NCBI GenBank assembly: GCA_916048095.2
Contig: OU696581.1
Location: 5,179,445-5,243,444 of the forward strand
From: Sacculina carcini
Lineage: Eukaryota > Arthropoda > Thecostraca > Sacculinidae
Direction: 5' to 3'
DNA length: 64,000 bases
In this document: one piece after another, positions 12,050 through 24,827 of the stretch
How the letters are laid out: every line of letters begins with the position of its first letter
How positions within the stretch are numbered: the stretch's first letter is position 1
Translations under genes and position numbers: made by a program
Notes under the pieces: generated by a model
The model's input: only the letters and a program-made list of their open reading frames with translations
What the model was told of the DNA's origin: nothing
Databases searched by the model: none

Positions 12050-14262
12050 AATTCATCCAATTTATTTCGATTATTTGTGTGTAGAGTTTAGTGTTGAGTG
12101 AAGAAAGATATTACCTGGCTGGGATTCGAACCGAGGTCCTCGGGGTTCGAGCAGAGTCTTACGCGGTCCGGCCATTGTAGATGCTCAAGAGAGATGGTTT
12201 ATATGTGGTATATATAGTGCGCAAGCACGAGTGTACAATTAATTTTCTTTATTTTCTTTATTTTCTTTATTTTCTTTATTTTCTTTATTTTCTTTATTTT
12301 CTTTATTTTCTTTATTTTCTTTATTTTCTTTTTTTTCTTTATTTTCTTTATTTTCTTTATTTTCTTTATTTTCTTTATTTTCTTTATTTTCTTTATTTTC
12401 TTTATTTTCTTTATTTTCTTTATTTTCTTTATTTTCTTTATTTTCTTTATTTTCTTTATTTTCTTTATTTTCTTTATTTTCTTTATTTTCTTTATTTTCT
12501 TTATTTTCTTTATTTTCTTTATTTTCTTTATTTTCTTTATTTTCTTTATTTTCTTTATTTTCTTTATTTTCTTTAATTCATCCAATTTATTTCGATTATT
12601 TGTGTGTAGAGTTTAGTGTTGAGTGAAGAAAGATATTACCTGGCTGGGATTCGAACCGAGGTCCTCGGGGTTCGAGCAGAGTCTTACGCGGTCCGGCCAT
12701 TGTAGATGCTCAAGAGAGATGGTTTATATGTGGTATATATAGTGCGCAAGCACGAGTGTACAATTAATTTTCTTTATTTTCTTTATTTTCTTTATTTTCT
12801 TTATTTTCTTTATTTTCTTTATTTTCTTTATTTTCTTTATTTTCTTTATTTTCTTTATTTTCTTTATTTTCTTTATTTTCTTTATTTTCTTTATTTTCTT
12901 TATTTTCTTTATTTTCTTTATTTTCTTTAATTCATCCAATTTATTTCGATTATTTGTGTGTAGAGTTTAGTGTTGAGTGAAGAAAGTTATTACCTGGCTG
13001 GGATTCGAACCGAGGTCCTCGGGGTTCGAGCAGGGTCTTACGCGGTCCGGCCATTGTAGATGTTCAAGAGAGATGGTTTATATGTGGTATATATAGTGCG
13101 CAAGCACGAGTGTACAATTAATTTTCTTTATTTTCTTCGTTTTCTTTATTTTCTTTATTTTCTTTATTTTCTTTATTTTCTTTATTTTCTTTATTGTCAT
13201 TATTTTCTTTATTTTCTTTATTTTCTATATTTTCTTTATTTTCCAATCCAATTTATTTCGATTATTTGTGTGTAGAGTTTAGTGTTGAGTGAAGAAAGTT
13301 ATTACCTGGCTGGGATTCGAACCGAGGTCCTCGGGGTTCGAGCAGAGTCTTACGCGGTCCGGCCATTGTAGATGTTCAAGAGAGATGGTTTATATGTGGT
13401 ATATGTTTTCTTTATTTTCTTTATTTTCTTTTTTTTCTTTATTTTCTTTATTTTCTTTATTTTCTTTATTTTCTTTATTTTCTTTATTTTCTTTATTTTC
13501 TTTATTTTCTTTATTTTCTTTATTTTCTTTATTTTCTTTATTTTCTTTATTTTCTTTATTTTCTTTATTTTCTTTATTTTCTTTATTTTCTTTATTTTCT
13601 TTATTTTCTTTATTTTCTTTATTTTCTTTATTTTCTTTATTTTCTTTATTTTCTTTATTTTCTTTATTTTCTTTATTTTCTTTATTTTCTTTATTTTCTT
13701 TATTTTCTTTATTTTCTTTAATTCATCCAATTTATTTCGATTATTTGTGTGTAGAGTTTAGTGTTGAGTGAAGAAAGATATTACCTGGCTGGGATTCGAA
13801 CCGAGGTCCTCGGGGTTCGAGCAGAGTCTTACGCGGTCCGGCCATTGTAGATGCTCAAGAGAGATGGTTTATATGTGGTATATATAGTGCGCAAGCACGA
13901 GTGTACAATTAATTTTCTTTATTTTCTTTATTTTCTTTATTTTCTTTATTTTCTTTATTTTCTTTATTTTCTTTATTTTTTTTATTTTCTTTATTTTCTT
14001 TATTTTTTTTATTTTTTTTTTTTTCTTTATTTTCTTTATTTTCTTTATTTTCTTTATTTTCTTTATTTTCTTTATTTTCTTTATTTTCTTTATTTTCTTT
14101 ATTTTCTTTATTTTCTTTATTTTCTTTATTTTCTTTATTTTCTTTATTTTCTTTATTTTCTTTATTTTCTTTATTTTCTTTATTTTCTTTATTTTCTTTA
14201 TTTTCTTTATTTTCTTTATTTTCTTTATTTTCTTTATTTTCTTTATTTTCTTTATTTTCTTT
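12050..14262. repeat. Five units including a third partial copy of the 3,451-bp repeat
   Basis: Markers 12181, 12706, 13060, 13372, 13851. The trio 13060-13372-13851 matches 7948-8269-8730 and 11399-11720-12181, down to TTTTCTTCG, TTGTCATTA and the short core. Spacing has changed by -9 and +18 bp. Markers 12181, 12706 and 13851 carry ATGCTCAAG. The tract at 13913-14131 has several T-rich interruptions. Confidence 0.85.
13241..13405. repeat. Short-core variant (marker 13372)
   Basis: Last member of the short-core subfamily in the window. None occurs after about 13.4 kb, so this subfamily is confined to the left fifth of the window. Confidence 0.8.
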
Positions 14263-17121
14263 AATTCATCCAATTTATTTCGATTATTTGTGTGTAGAGT
14301 TTAGTGTTGAGTGAAGAAAGATATTACCTGGCTGGGATTCGAACCGAGGTCCTCGGGGTTCGAGCAGAGTCTTACGCGGTCCGGCCATTGTAGATGCTCA
14401 AGAGAGATGGTTTATATGTGGTATATATAGTGCGCAAGCACGAGTGTACAATTAATTTTCTTTATTTTCTTTATTTTCTTTATTTTCTTTATTTTCTTTA
14501 TTTTCTTTATTTTCTTTATTTTCTTTATTTTCTTTATTTTCTTTATTTTCTTTATTTTCTTTATTTTCTTTATTTTCTTTATTTTCTTTATTTTCTTTAT
14601 TTTCTTTATTTTCTTTATTTTCTTTATTTTCTTTATTTTCTTTATTTTCTTTTTCTTTATTTTCTTTATTTTCTTTATTTTCTTTATTTTCTTTATTTTC
14701 TTTATTTTCTTTATTTTCTTTATTTTCTTTATTTTCTTTATTTTCTTTATTTTCTTTAATTCATCCAATTTATTTCGATTATTTGTGTGTAGAGTTTAGT
14801 GTTGAGTGAAGAAAGTTATTACCTGGCTGGGATTCGAACCGAGGTCCTCGGGGTTCGAGCAGAGTCTTACGCGGTCCGGCCATTGTAGATGTTCAAGAGA
14901 GATGGTTTATATGTGGTATATATAGTGCGTAAGCACGAGTGTACAATTAATTTTCTTTATTTTCTTTATTTTCTTTATTTTCTTTATTTTATTTATTTTA
15001 TTTATTTTATTTATTTTATTTATTTTATTTATTTTATTTATTTTATTTATTTTCTTTATTTTCTTTATTTTCTTTATTTTCTTTATTTCCTTTATTTTCT
15101 TTATTTTCTTTATTTTCTTTATTTTCTTTATTTTATTTATTTTATTTATTTTCTTTATTTTCTTTATTTTCTTTATTCTCTTTATTTTCTTTATTTTCTT
15201 TATTTTCTTTATTTTCTTTATTTTCTTTATTTTCTTTATTTTCTTTATTTTCTTTATTTTCTTTATTTTCTTTATTTTCTTTAATTTCTTTATTTTCTTT
15301 ATTTTCTTTATTTTCTTTATTTTCTTTATTTTCTTTATTTTCTTTATTTTCTTTATTTTCTTTATTTTCTTTATTTTCTTTATATTCTTTAATTCATCCA
15401 ATTTATTTCGATTATTTGTGTGTAGAGTTTAGTGTTGAGTGAAGAAAGTTATTACCTGGCTGGGATTCGAACCGAGCCATTGTAGATGTTCAAGAGAGAT
15501 GGTTTATATGTGGTATATATAGTGCGCAAGCACGAGTGTACAATTAATTTTCTTTATTTTCTTTATTTTCTTTATTTTCTTTATTTTCTTTATTGTCTTT
15601 ATTTTCTCTATTTTCTTTATTTTCTTTATTTTCTTTATTTTCTTTATTTTCTTTATTTTCTTTATTTTCTTTATTTTCTTTATTTTCTTTATTTTCTTTA
15701 TTTTCTTTATTTTCTTTATTTTCTTTATTTTCTTTATTTTCTTTAATTCATCCAATTTATTTCGATTATTTGTGTGTAGAGTTTAGTGTTGAGTGAAGAA
15801 AGTTATTACCTGGCTGGGATTCGAACCGAGGTCCTCGGGGTGCGAGCAGGGTCTTACGCGGTCCGGCCATTGTAGATGTTCAAGAGAGATGGTTTATATG
15901 TGGTATATATAGTGCGCAAGCACGAGTGTACAATTAATTTTCTTTATTTTCTTTATTTTCTTTATTTTCTTTATTGTCTTTATTGTCTTTATTTTCTTTA
16001 TTTTCTTTATTTTCTTTATTTTCTTTATTTTCTTTATTTTCTTTATTTTCTTTATTTTCTTTATTTTCTTTATTTTCTTTATTTTCTTTATTTTCTTTAT
16101 TTTCTTTATTCTCTTTATTTTCTTTATTTTCTTTATTTTCTTTATTTTCTTTATTTTCTTTAATTCATCCAATTTATTTCGATTATTTGTGTGTAGAGTT
16201 TAGTGTTGAGTGAAGAAAGTTATTACCTGGCTGGGATTCGAACCGAGGTCCTCGGGGTTCGAGCAGGGTCTTACGCGGTCCGGCCATTGTAGATGTTCAA
16301 GAGAGATGGTTTATATGTGGTATATATAGTGCGCAAGCACGAGTGTACAATTAATTTTCTTTATTTTCTTTATTTTCTTTATTTTCTATATTTTCTTTAT
16401 TTTCTTTATTTTCTTTATTTTCTTTATTTTCTTTATTTTCTTTATTTTCTTTATTTTCTTTATTTTCTTTATTTTCTTTATTTTCTTTATTTTCTTTATT
16501 TTCTTTATTTTCTTTATTTTCTTTAATTCATCCAATATATTTCGATTATTTGTGTGTAGAGTTTAGTGTTGAGTGAAGAAAGTTATTACCTGGCTGGGAT
16601 TCGAACCGAGGTCCTCGGGGTTCGAGCAGAGTCTTACGCGGTCCGGCCATTGTAGATGTTCAAGAGAGATGGTTTATATGTGGTATATATAGTGCGCAAG
16701 CACGAGTGTACAATTAATTTTCTTTATTTTCTTTATTTTCTTTATTATCTTTATTTTCTTTATTGTCTTTATTTTCTTTATTTTCTTTATTTTCTTTATT
16801 TTCTTTATTTTCTTTATTTTCTTTATTTTCTTTATTTTCTTTGTTTTCTTTGTTTTCTTTATTTTCTTTATTTTCTTTATTTTCTTTATTTTCTTTATTT
16901 TCTTTATTTTCTTTATTTTCTTTATTTTCTTTATTTTCTTTATTTTCTTTATTTTCTTTATTTTCTTTATTTTCTTTATTTTCTTTATTTTCTTTATTTT
17001 CTTTATTTTCTTTATTTTCTTTATTTTCTTTATTTTCTTTATTTTCTTTATTTTCTTTATTTTCTTTATTTTCTTTATTTTCTTTATTTTCTTTATTTTC
17101 TTTATTTTCTTTATTTTCTTT
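14263..17121. repeat. Higher-order repeat, first copy (unit order J-A-B-C-D-E)
   Basis: Markers 14394 (J), 14889 (A), 15486 (B), 15876 (C), 16293 (D), 16656 (E). Unit types are defined by tract and core marks. A has GCGTAAGCAC and a run of TTTTATTTA. B has one TTGTCTTTA, and its core usually has GCATGGTC. C has two adjacent TTGTCTTTA and a later TTCTCTTTA. D has early TTTTCTATA. E has two adjacent TTTTCTTTG. J has ATGCTCAAG (often) and a 3-bp deletion in the tract that gives TTTTCTTTTTC. Marker 15876 has GGGGTGCGAGC, a private change. Confidence 0.88.
15391..15547. repeat. Core with 36-bp internal deletion (marker 15486)
   Basis: The sequence passes directly from ATTCGAACCGAG to CCATTGTAGATG at 15476-15477. 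This removes the 36 bases that hold half of the palindrome and nearly all of the A-box-like motif. The matching unit in the next higher-order copy (marker 18363) is intact, so the deletion is later than, or separate from, that duplication. Confidence 0.9.
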
Positions 17122-20100
17122 AATTCATCCAATTTATTTCGATTATTTGTGTGTAGAGTTTAGTGTTGAGTGAAGAAAGATATTACCTGGCTGGGATTCG
17201 AACCGAGGTCCTCGGGGTTCGAGCAGAGTCTTACGCGGTCCGGCCATTGTAGATGCTCAAGAGAGATGGTTTATATGTGGTATATATAGTGCGCAAGCAC
17301 GAGTGTACAATTAATTTTCTTTATTTTCTTTATTTTCTTTATTTTCTTTATTTTCTTTATTTTCTTTATTTTCTTTATTTTCTTTATTTTCTTTATTTTC
17401 TTTATTTTCTTTATTTTCTTTATTTTCTTTATTTTCTTTATTTTCTTTATTTTCTTTATTTTCTTTATTTTCTTTATTTTCTTTATTTTCTTTATTTTCT
17501 TTATTTTCTTTTTCTTTATTTTCTTTATTTTCTTTATTTTCTTTATTTTCTTTATTTTCTTTATTTTCTTTATTTTCTTTATTTTCTTTATTTTCTTTAT
17601 TTTCTTTAATTCATCCAATTTATTTCGATTATTTGTGTGTAGAGTTTAGTGTTGAGTGAAGAAAGTTATTACCTGGCTGGGATTCGAACCGAGGTCCTCG
17701 GGGTTCGAGCAGAGTCTTACGCGGTCCGGCCATTGTAGATGTTCAAGAGAGATGGTTTATATGTGGTATATATAGTGCGCAAGCACGAGTGTACAATTAA
17801 TTTTCTTTATTTTCTTTATTTTCTTTATTTTCTTTATTTTATTTATTTTATTTATTTTATTTATTTTATTTATTTTATTTATTTTATTTATTTTATTTAT
17901 TTTCTTTATTTTCTTTATTTTCTTTATTTTCTTTATTTCCTTTATTTTCTTTATTTTCTTTATTTTCTTTATTTTCTTTATTTTATTTATTTTATTTATT
18001 TTCTTTATTTTCTTTATTTTCTTTATTCTCTTTATTTTCTTTATTTTCTTTATTTTCTTTATTTTCTTTATTTTCTTTATTTTCTTTATTTTCTTTATTT
18101 TCTTTATTTTCTTTATTTTCTTTAATTTCTTTATTTTCTTTATTTTCTTTATTTTCTTTATTTTCTTTATTTTCTTTATTTTCTTTATTTTCTTTATTTT
18201 CTTTATTTTCTTTATTTTCTTTATATTCTTTAATTCATCCAATTTATTTCGATTATTTGTGTGTAGAGTTTAGTGTTGAGTGAAGAAAGTTATTACCTGG
18301 CTGGGATTCGAACCGAGGTCCTCGGGGTTCGAGCATGGTCTTACGCGGTCCGGCCATTGTAGATGTTCAAGAGAGATGGTTTATATGTGGTATATATAGT
18401 GCGCAAGCACGAGTGTACAATTAATTTTCTTTATTTTCTTTATTTTCTTTATTTTCTTTATTTTCTTTATTGTCTTTATTTTCTCTATTTTCTTTATTTT
18501 CTTTATTTTCTTTATTTTCTTTATTTTCTTTATTTTCTTTATTTTCTTTATTTTCTTTATTTTCTTTATTTTCTTTATTTTCTTTATTTTCTTTATTTTC
18601 TTTATTTTCTTTAATTCATCCAATTTATTTCGATTATTTGTGTGTAGAGTTTAGTGTTGAGTGAAGAAAGTTATTACCTGGCTGGGATTCGAACCGAGGT
18701 CCTCGGGGTTCGAGCAGGGTCTTACGCGGTCCGGCCATTGTAGATGTTCAAGAGAGATGGTTTATATGTGGTATATATAGTGCGCAAGCACGAGTGTACA
18801 ATTAATTTTCTTTATTTTCTTTATTTTCTTTATTTTCTTTATTGTCTTTATTGTCTTTATTTTCTTTATTTTCTTTATTTTCTTTATTTTCTTTATTTTC
18901 TTTATTTTCTTTATTTTCTTTATTTTCTTTATTTTCTTTATTTTCTTTATTTTCTTTATTTTCTTTATTTTCTTTATTCTCTTTATTTTCTTTATTTTCT
19001 TTATTTTCTTTATTTTCTTTATTTTCTTTAATTCATCCAATTTATTTCGATTATTTGTGTGTAGAGTTTAGTGTTGAGTGAAGAAAGTTATTACCTGGCT
19101 GGGATTCGAACCGAGGTCCTCGGGGTTCGAGCAGGGTCTTACGCGGTCCGGCCATTGTAGATGTTCAAGAGAGATGGTTTATATGTGGTATATATAGTGC
19201 GCAAGCACGAGTGTACAATTAATTTTCTTTATTTTCTTTATTTTCTTTATTTTCTATATTTTCTTTATTTTCTTTATTTTCTTTATTTTCTTTATTTTCT
19301 TTATTTTCTTTATTTTCTTTATTTTCTTTATTTTCTTTATTTTCTTTATTTTCTTTATTTTCTTTATTTTCTTTATTTTCTTTATTTTCTTTATTTTCTT
19401 TAATTCATCCAATATATTTCGATTATTTGTGTGTAGAGTTTAGTGTTGAGTGAAGAAAGTTATTACCTGGCTGGGATTCGAACCGAGGTCCTCGGGGTTC
19501 GAGCAGAGTCTTACGCGGTCCGGCCATTGTAGATGTTCAAGAGAGATGGTTTATATGTGGTATATATAGTGCGCAAGCACGAGTGTACAATTAATTTTCT
19601 TTATTTTCTTTATTTTCTTTATTATCTTTATTTTCTTTATTTTCTTTATTTTCTTTATTTTCTTTATTTTCTTTATTTTCTTTATTTTCTTTATTTTCTT
19701 TATTTTCTTTATTTTCTTTGTTTTCTTTGTTTTCTTTATTTTCTTTATTTTCTTTATTTTCTTTATTTTCTTTATTTTCTTTATTTTCTTTATTTTCTTT
19801 ATTTTCTTTATTTTCTTTATTTTCTTTATTTTCTTTATTTTCTTTATTTTCTTTATTTTCTTTATTTTCTTTATTTTCTTTATTTTCTTTATTTTCTTTA
19901 TTTTCTTTATTTTCTTTATTTTCTTTATTTTCTTTATTTTCTTTATTTTCTTTATTTTCTTTATTTTCTTTATTTTCTTTATTTTCTTTATTTTCTTTAT
20001 TTTCTTTATTTTCTTTATTTTCTTTATTTTCTTTATTTTCTTTATTTTCTTTTTCTTTATTTTCTTTATTTTCTTTATTTTCTTTATTTTCTTTATTTTC

Positions 20101-20139
20101 TTTATTTTCTTTATTTTCTTTATTTTCTTTATTTTCTTT
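17122..20139. repeat. Higher-order repeat, second copy (J-A-B-C-D with fused E/J)
   Basis: Markers 17253 (J), 17739 (A), 18363 (B), 18744 (C), 19161 (D), 19533 (E/J). Offsets from the first copy are 2,850-2,877 bp and vary in 9-bp steps. Both copies share the odd CCAATATATTTCG at the core beginning the E unit (16545 and 19412 regions). Confidence 0.88.
19595..20139. repeat. Fused E/J tract, about 61 copies
   Basis: The tract begins with type E marks (TTATCTTTA and two TTTTCTTTG) and ends with the type J mark (TTTTCTTTTTC near 20050), with no core between. It looks like the direct product of an unequal exchange between two 9-mer tracts that deleted one core. Confidence 0.8.
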
Positions 20140-23100
20140 AATTCATCCAATTTATTTCGATTATTTGTGTGTAGAGTTTAGTGTTGAGTGAAGAAAGTTA
20201 TTACCTGGCTGGGATTCGAACCGAGGTCCTCGGGGTTCGAGCAGAGTCTTACGCGGTCCGGCCATTGTAGATGTTCAAGAGAGATGGTTTATATGTGGTA
20301 TATATAGTGCGTAAGCACGAGTGTACAATTAATTTTCTTTATTTTCTTTATTTTCTTTATTTTCTTTATTTTCTTTATTTTATTTATTTTATTTATTTTA
20401 TTTATTTTATTTATTTTATTTATTTTCTTTATTTTCTTTATTTTCTTTATTTTCTTTATTTTCTTTATTTCCTTTATTTCCTTTATTTTCTTTATTTTCT
20501 TTATTTTCTTTATTTTATTTATTTTATTTATTTTCTTTATTTTCTTTATTTTCTTTATTTTCTTTATTATCTTTATTTTCTTTATTTTCTTTATTTTCTT
20601 TATTTTCTTTATTTTCTTTATTTTCTTTATTTTCTTTATTTTCTTTATTTTCTTTATTTTCTTTATTTTCTTTATTTTCTTTATTTTCTTTATTTTCTTT
20701 ATTTTCTTTATTTTCTTTATTTTCTTTATTTTCTTTATTTTCTTTATTTTCTTTATTTTCTTTATTTTCTTTATTTTCTTTATTTTCTTTATTTTCTTTA
20801 TTTTCTTTATTTTCTTTAATTCATCCAATTTATTTCGATTATTTGTGTGTAGAGTTTAGTGTTGAGTGAAGAAAGTTATTACCTGGCTGGGATTCGAACC
20901 GAGGTCCTCGGGGTTCGAGCATGGTCTTACGCGGTCCGGCCATTGTAGATGTTCAAGAGAGATGGTTTATATGTGGTATATATAGTGCGCAAGCACGAGT
21001 GTACAATTAATTTTCTTTATTTTCTTTATTTTCTTTATTTTCTTTATTTTCTTTATTTTCTTTATTGTCTTTATTTTCTCTATTTTCATTATTTTCTTTA
21101 TTTTCTTTATTTTCTTTATTTTCTTTATTTTCTTTATTTTCTTTATTTTCTTTATTTTCTTTATTTTCTTTATTTTCTTTATTTTCTTTATTTTCTTTAT
21201 TTTCTTTATTTTCTTTATTTTCTTTATTTTCTTTAATTCATCCAATTTATTTCGATTATTTGTGTGTAGAGTTTAGTGTTGAGTGAAGAAAGTTATTACC
21301 TGGCTGGGATTCGAACCGAGGTCCTCGGGGTTCGAGCAGGGTCTTACGCGGTCCGGCCATTGTAGATGTTCAAGAGAGATGGTTTATATGTGGTATATAT
21401 AGTGCGCAAGCACGAGTGTACAATTAATTTTCTTTATTTTCTTTATTTTCTTTATTTTCTTTATTGTCTTTATTGTCTTTATTTTCTTTATTTTCTTTAT
21501 TTTCTTTATTTTCTTTATTTTCTTTATTTTCTTTATTTTCTTTATTTTCTTTATTTTCTTTATTTTCTTTATTTTCTTTATTTTCTTTATTTTCTTTATT
21601 TTCTTTATTTTCTTTATTCTCTTTATTTTCTTTATTTTCTTTATTTTCTTTATTTTCTTTATTTTCTTTAATTCATCCAATTTATTTCGATTATTTGTGT
21701 GTAGAGTTTAGTGTTGAGTGAAGAAAGTTATTACCTGGCTGGGATTCGAACCGAGGTCCTCGGGGTTCGAGCAGGGTCTTACGCGGTCCGGCCATTGTAG
21801 ATGTTCAAGAGAGATGGTTTATATGTGGTATATATAGTGCGCAAGCACGAGTGTACAATTAATTTTCTTTATTTTCTTTATTTTCTTTATTTTCTATATT
21901 TTCTTTATTTTCTTTATTTTCTTTATTTTCTTTATTTTCTTTATTTTCTTTATTTTCTTTATTTTCTTTATTTTCTTTATTTTCTTTATTTTCTTTATTT
22001 TCTTTATTTTCTTTATTTTCTTTATTTTCTTTAATTCATCCAATTTATTTCGATTATTTGTGTGTAGAGTTTAGTGTTGAGTGAAGAAAGTTATTACCTG
22101 GCTGGGATTCGAACCGAGGTCCTCGGGGTTCGAGCAGAGTCTTACGCGGTCCGGCCATTGTAGATGTTCAAGAGAGATGGTTTATATGTGGTATATATAG
22201 TGCGCAAGCACGAGTGTACAATTAATTTTCTTTATTTTCTTTATTTTCTTTATTATCTTTATTTTCTTTATTGTCTTTATTTTCTTTATTTTCTTTATTT
22301 TCTTTATTTTCTTTATTTTCTTTATTTTCTTTATTTTCTTTGTTTTCTTTGTTTTCTTTATTTTCTTTATTTTCTTTATTTTCTTTATTTTCTTTATTTT
22401 CTTTATTTTCTTTATTTTCTTTATTTTCTTTAATTCATCCAATTTATTTCGATTATTTGTGTATAGAGTTTAGTGTTGAGTGAAGAAAGTTATTACCTGG
22501 CTGGGATTCGAACCGAGGTCCTCGGGGTTCGAGCAGAGTCTTACGCGGTCCGGCCATTGTAGATGTTCAAGAGAGATGGTTTATATGTGGTATATATAGT
22601 GCGCAAGCACGAGTGTACAATTAATTTTCTTTATTTTCTTTATTTTCTTTATTTTCTTTATTTTCTTTATTTTCTTTATTGTCTTTATTTTCTTTATTTT
22701 CTTTATTTTCTTTATTTTCTTTATTTTCTTTATTTTCTTTATTTTCTTTATTTTCTTTGTTTTCTTTATTTTCTTTATTTTCTTTATTTTCTTTATTTTC
22801 TTTATTTTCTTTATTTTCTTTATTTTCTTTATTTTCTTTAATTCATCCAATTTATTTCGATTATTTGTGTGTAGAGTTTAGTGTTGAGTGAAGAAAGTTA
22901 TTACCTGGCTGGGATTCGAACCGAGGTCCTCGGGGTTCGAGCAGGGTCTTACGCGGTCCGGCCATTGTAGATGTTCAAGAGAGATGGTTTATATGTGGTA
23001 TATATAGTGCGCAAGCACGAGTGTACAATTAATTTTCTTTATTTTCTTTATTTTCTTTATTTTCTATATTTTCTTTATTTTCTTTATTTTCTTTATTTTC

Positions 23101-24827
23101 TTTATTTTCTTTATTTTCTTTATTTTCTTTATTTTCTTTATTTTCTTTATTTTCTTTATTTTCTTTATTTTCTTTATTTTCTTTATTTTCTTTATTTTCT
23201 TTATTTTCTTTATTTTCTTTATTTTCTTTATTTTCTTTATTTTCTTTATTTTCTTTATTTTCTTTATTTTCTTTATTTTCTTTATTTTCTTTATTTTCTT
23301 TATTTTCTTTATTTTCTTTATTTTCTTTAATTCATCCAATTTATTTCGATTATTTGTGTGTAGAGTTTAGTGTTGAGTGAAGAAAGTTATTACCTGGCTG
23401 GGATTCGAGCCGAGGTCCTCGGGGTTCGAGCAGAGTCTTACGCGGTCCGGCCATTGTAGATGTTCAAGAGAGATGGTTTATATGTGGTATATATAGTGCG
23501 CAAGCACGAGTGTACAATTAATTTTCTTTATTTTCTTTATTTTCTTTATTTTCTTTATTTTCTTTATTTTCTTTATTTTCTTTATTTTCTTTACTTTCTT
23601 TATTTTCTTTATTTTCTTTATTTTCTTTATTTTCTTTATTTTCTTTATTTTCTTTATTTTCTTTATTTTCTTTATTTTCTTTATTTTCTTTATTTTCTTT
23701 ATTTTCTTTATTTTCTTTATTTTCTTTATTTTCTTTATTTTCTTTATTTCTTTATTTTCTTTATTTTCTTTATTTTCTTTAATTCATCCAATTTATTTCG
23801 ATTATTTGTGTGTAGAGTTTAGTGTTGAGTGAAGAAAGTTATTACATGGCTGGGATTCGAGCCGAGGTCCTCGGGGTTCGAGCAGAGTCTTACGCGGTCC
23901 GGCCATTGTAGATGTTCAAGAGAGATGGTTTATATGTGGTATATATAGTGCGCAAGCACGAGTGTACAATTGATTTTCTTTATTTTCTTTATTTTCTTTA
24001 TTTTCTTTATTTTCTTTATTTTCTTTATTTTCTTTATTTTCTTTATTTTCTTTATTTTCTTTATTTTCTTTATTTTCTTTATTTTCTTTATTTTCTTTAT
24101 TTTCTTTATTTTCTTTATTTTCTTTATTTTCTTTATTTTCTTTATTTTCTTTATTTTCTTTAATTTCTTTAATTCATCCAATTTATTTCGATTATTTGTG
24201 TGTAGAGTTTAGTGTTGAGTGAAGAAAGATATTACCTGGCTGGGATTCGAACCGAGGTCCTCGGGGTTCGAGCAGAGTCTTACGCGGTCCGGCCATTGTA
24301 GATGCTCAAGAGAGATGGTTTATATGTGGTATATATAGTGCGCAAGCACGAGTGTACAATTAATTTTCTTTATTTTCTTTATTTTCTTTATTTTCTTTAT
24401 TTTCTTTATTTTCTTTATTTTCTTTATTTTCTTTATTTTCTTTATTTTCTTTATTTTCTTTATTTTCTTTATTTTCTTTATTTTCTTTATTTTCTTTATT
24501 TTCTTTATTTTCTTTATTTTCTTTATTTTCTTTATTTTCTTTATTTTCTTTATTTTCTTTATTTTCTTTATTTTCTTTATTTTCTTTATTTTCTTTATTT
24601 TCTTTATTTTCTTTATTTTCTTTATTTTCTTTATTTTCTTTATTTTCTTTATTTTCTTTTTCTTTATTTTCTTTATTTTCTTTATTTTCTTTATTTTCTT
24701 TATTTTCTTTATTTTCTTTATTTTCTTTATTTTCTTTATTTTCTTTATTTTCTTTATTTTCTTTATTTTCTTTATTTTCTTTATTTTCTTTATTTTCTTT
24801 ATTTTCTTTATTTTCTTTATTTTCTTT
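20140..24827. repeat. Higher-order repeat, third copy (A-B-C-D-E-F-G-H-I-J)
   Basis: Markers 20271, 20949, 21366, 21801, 22164, 22563, 22971, 23460, 23912, 24302. It adds F (one TTGTCTTTA and one TTTTCTTTG), G (one early TTTTCTATA and a long pure tract), H (tract ending with one 8-bp TTTCTTTA, core ATTCGAGCC) and I (core ending ATTGA, tract ending TTTAATTTCTTTAATTC). This is the longest non-repeating order of types seen. Unit F here has GTGTATAGAG but not yet the 2-bp deletion found in later F cores. Confidence 0.85.
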
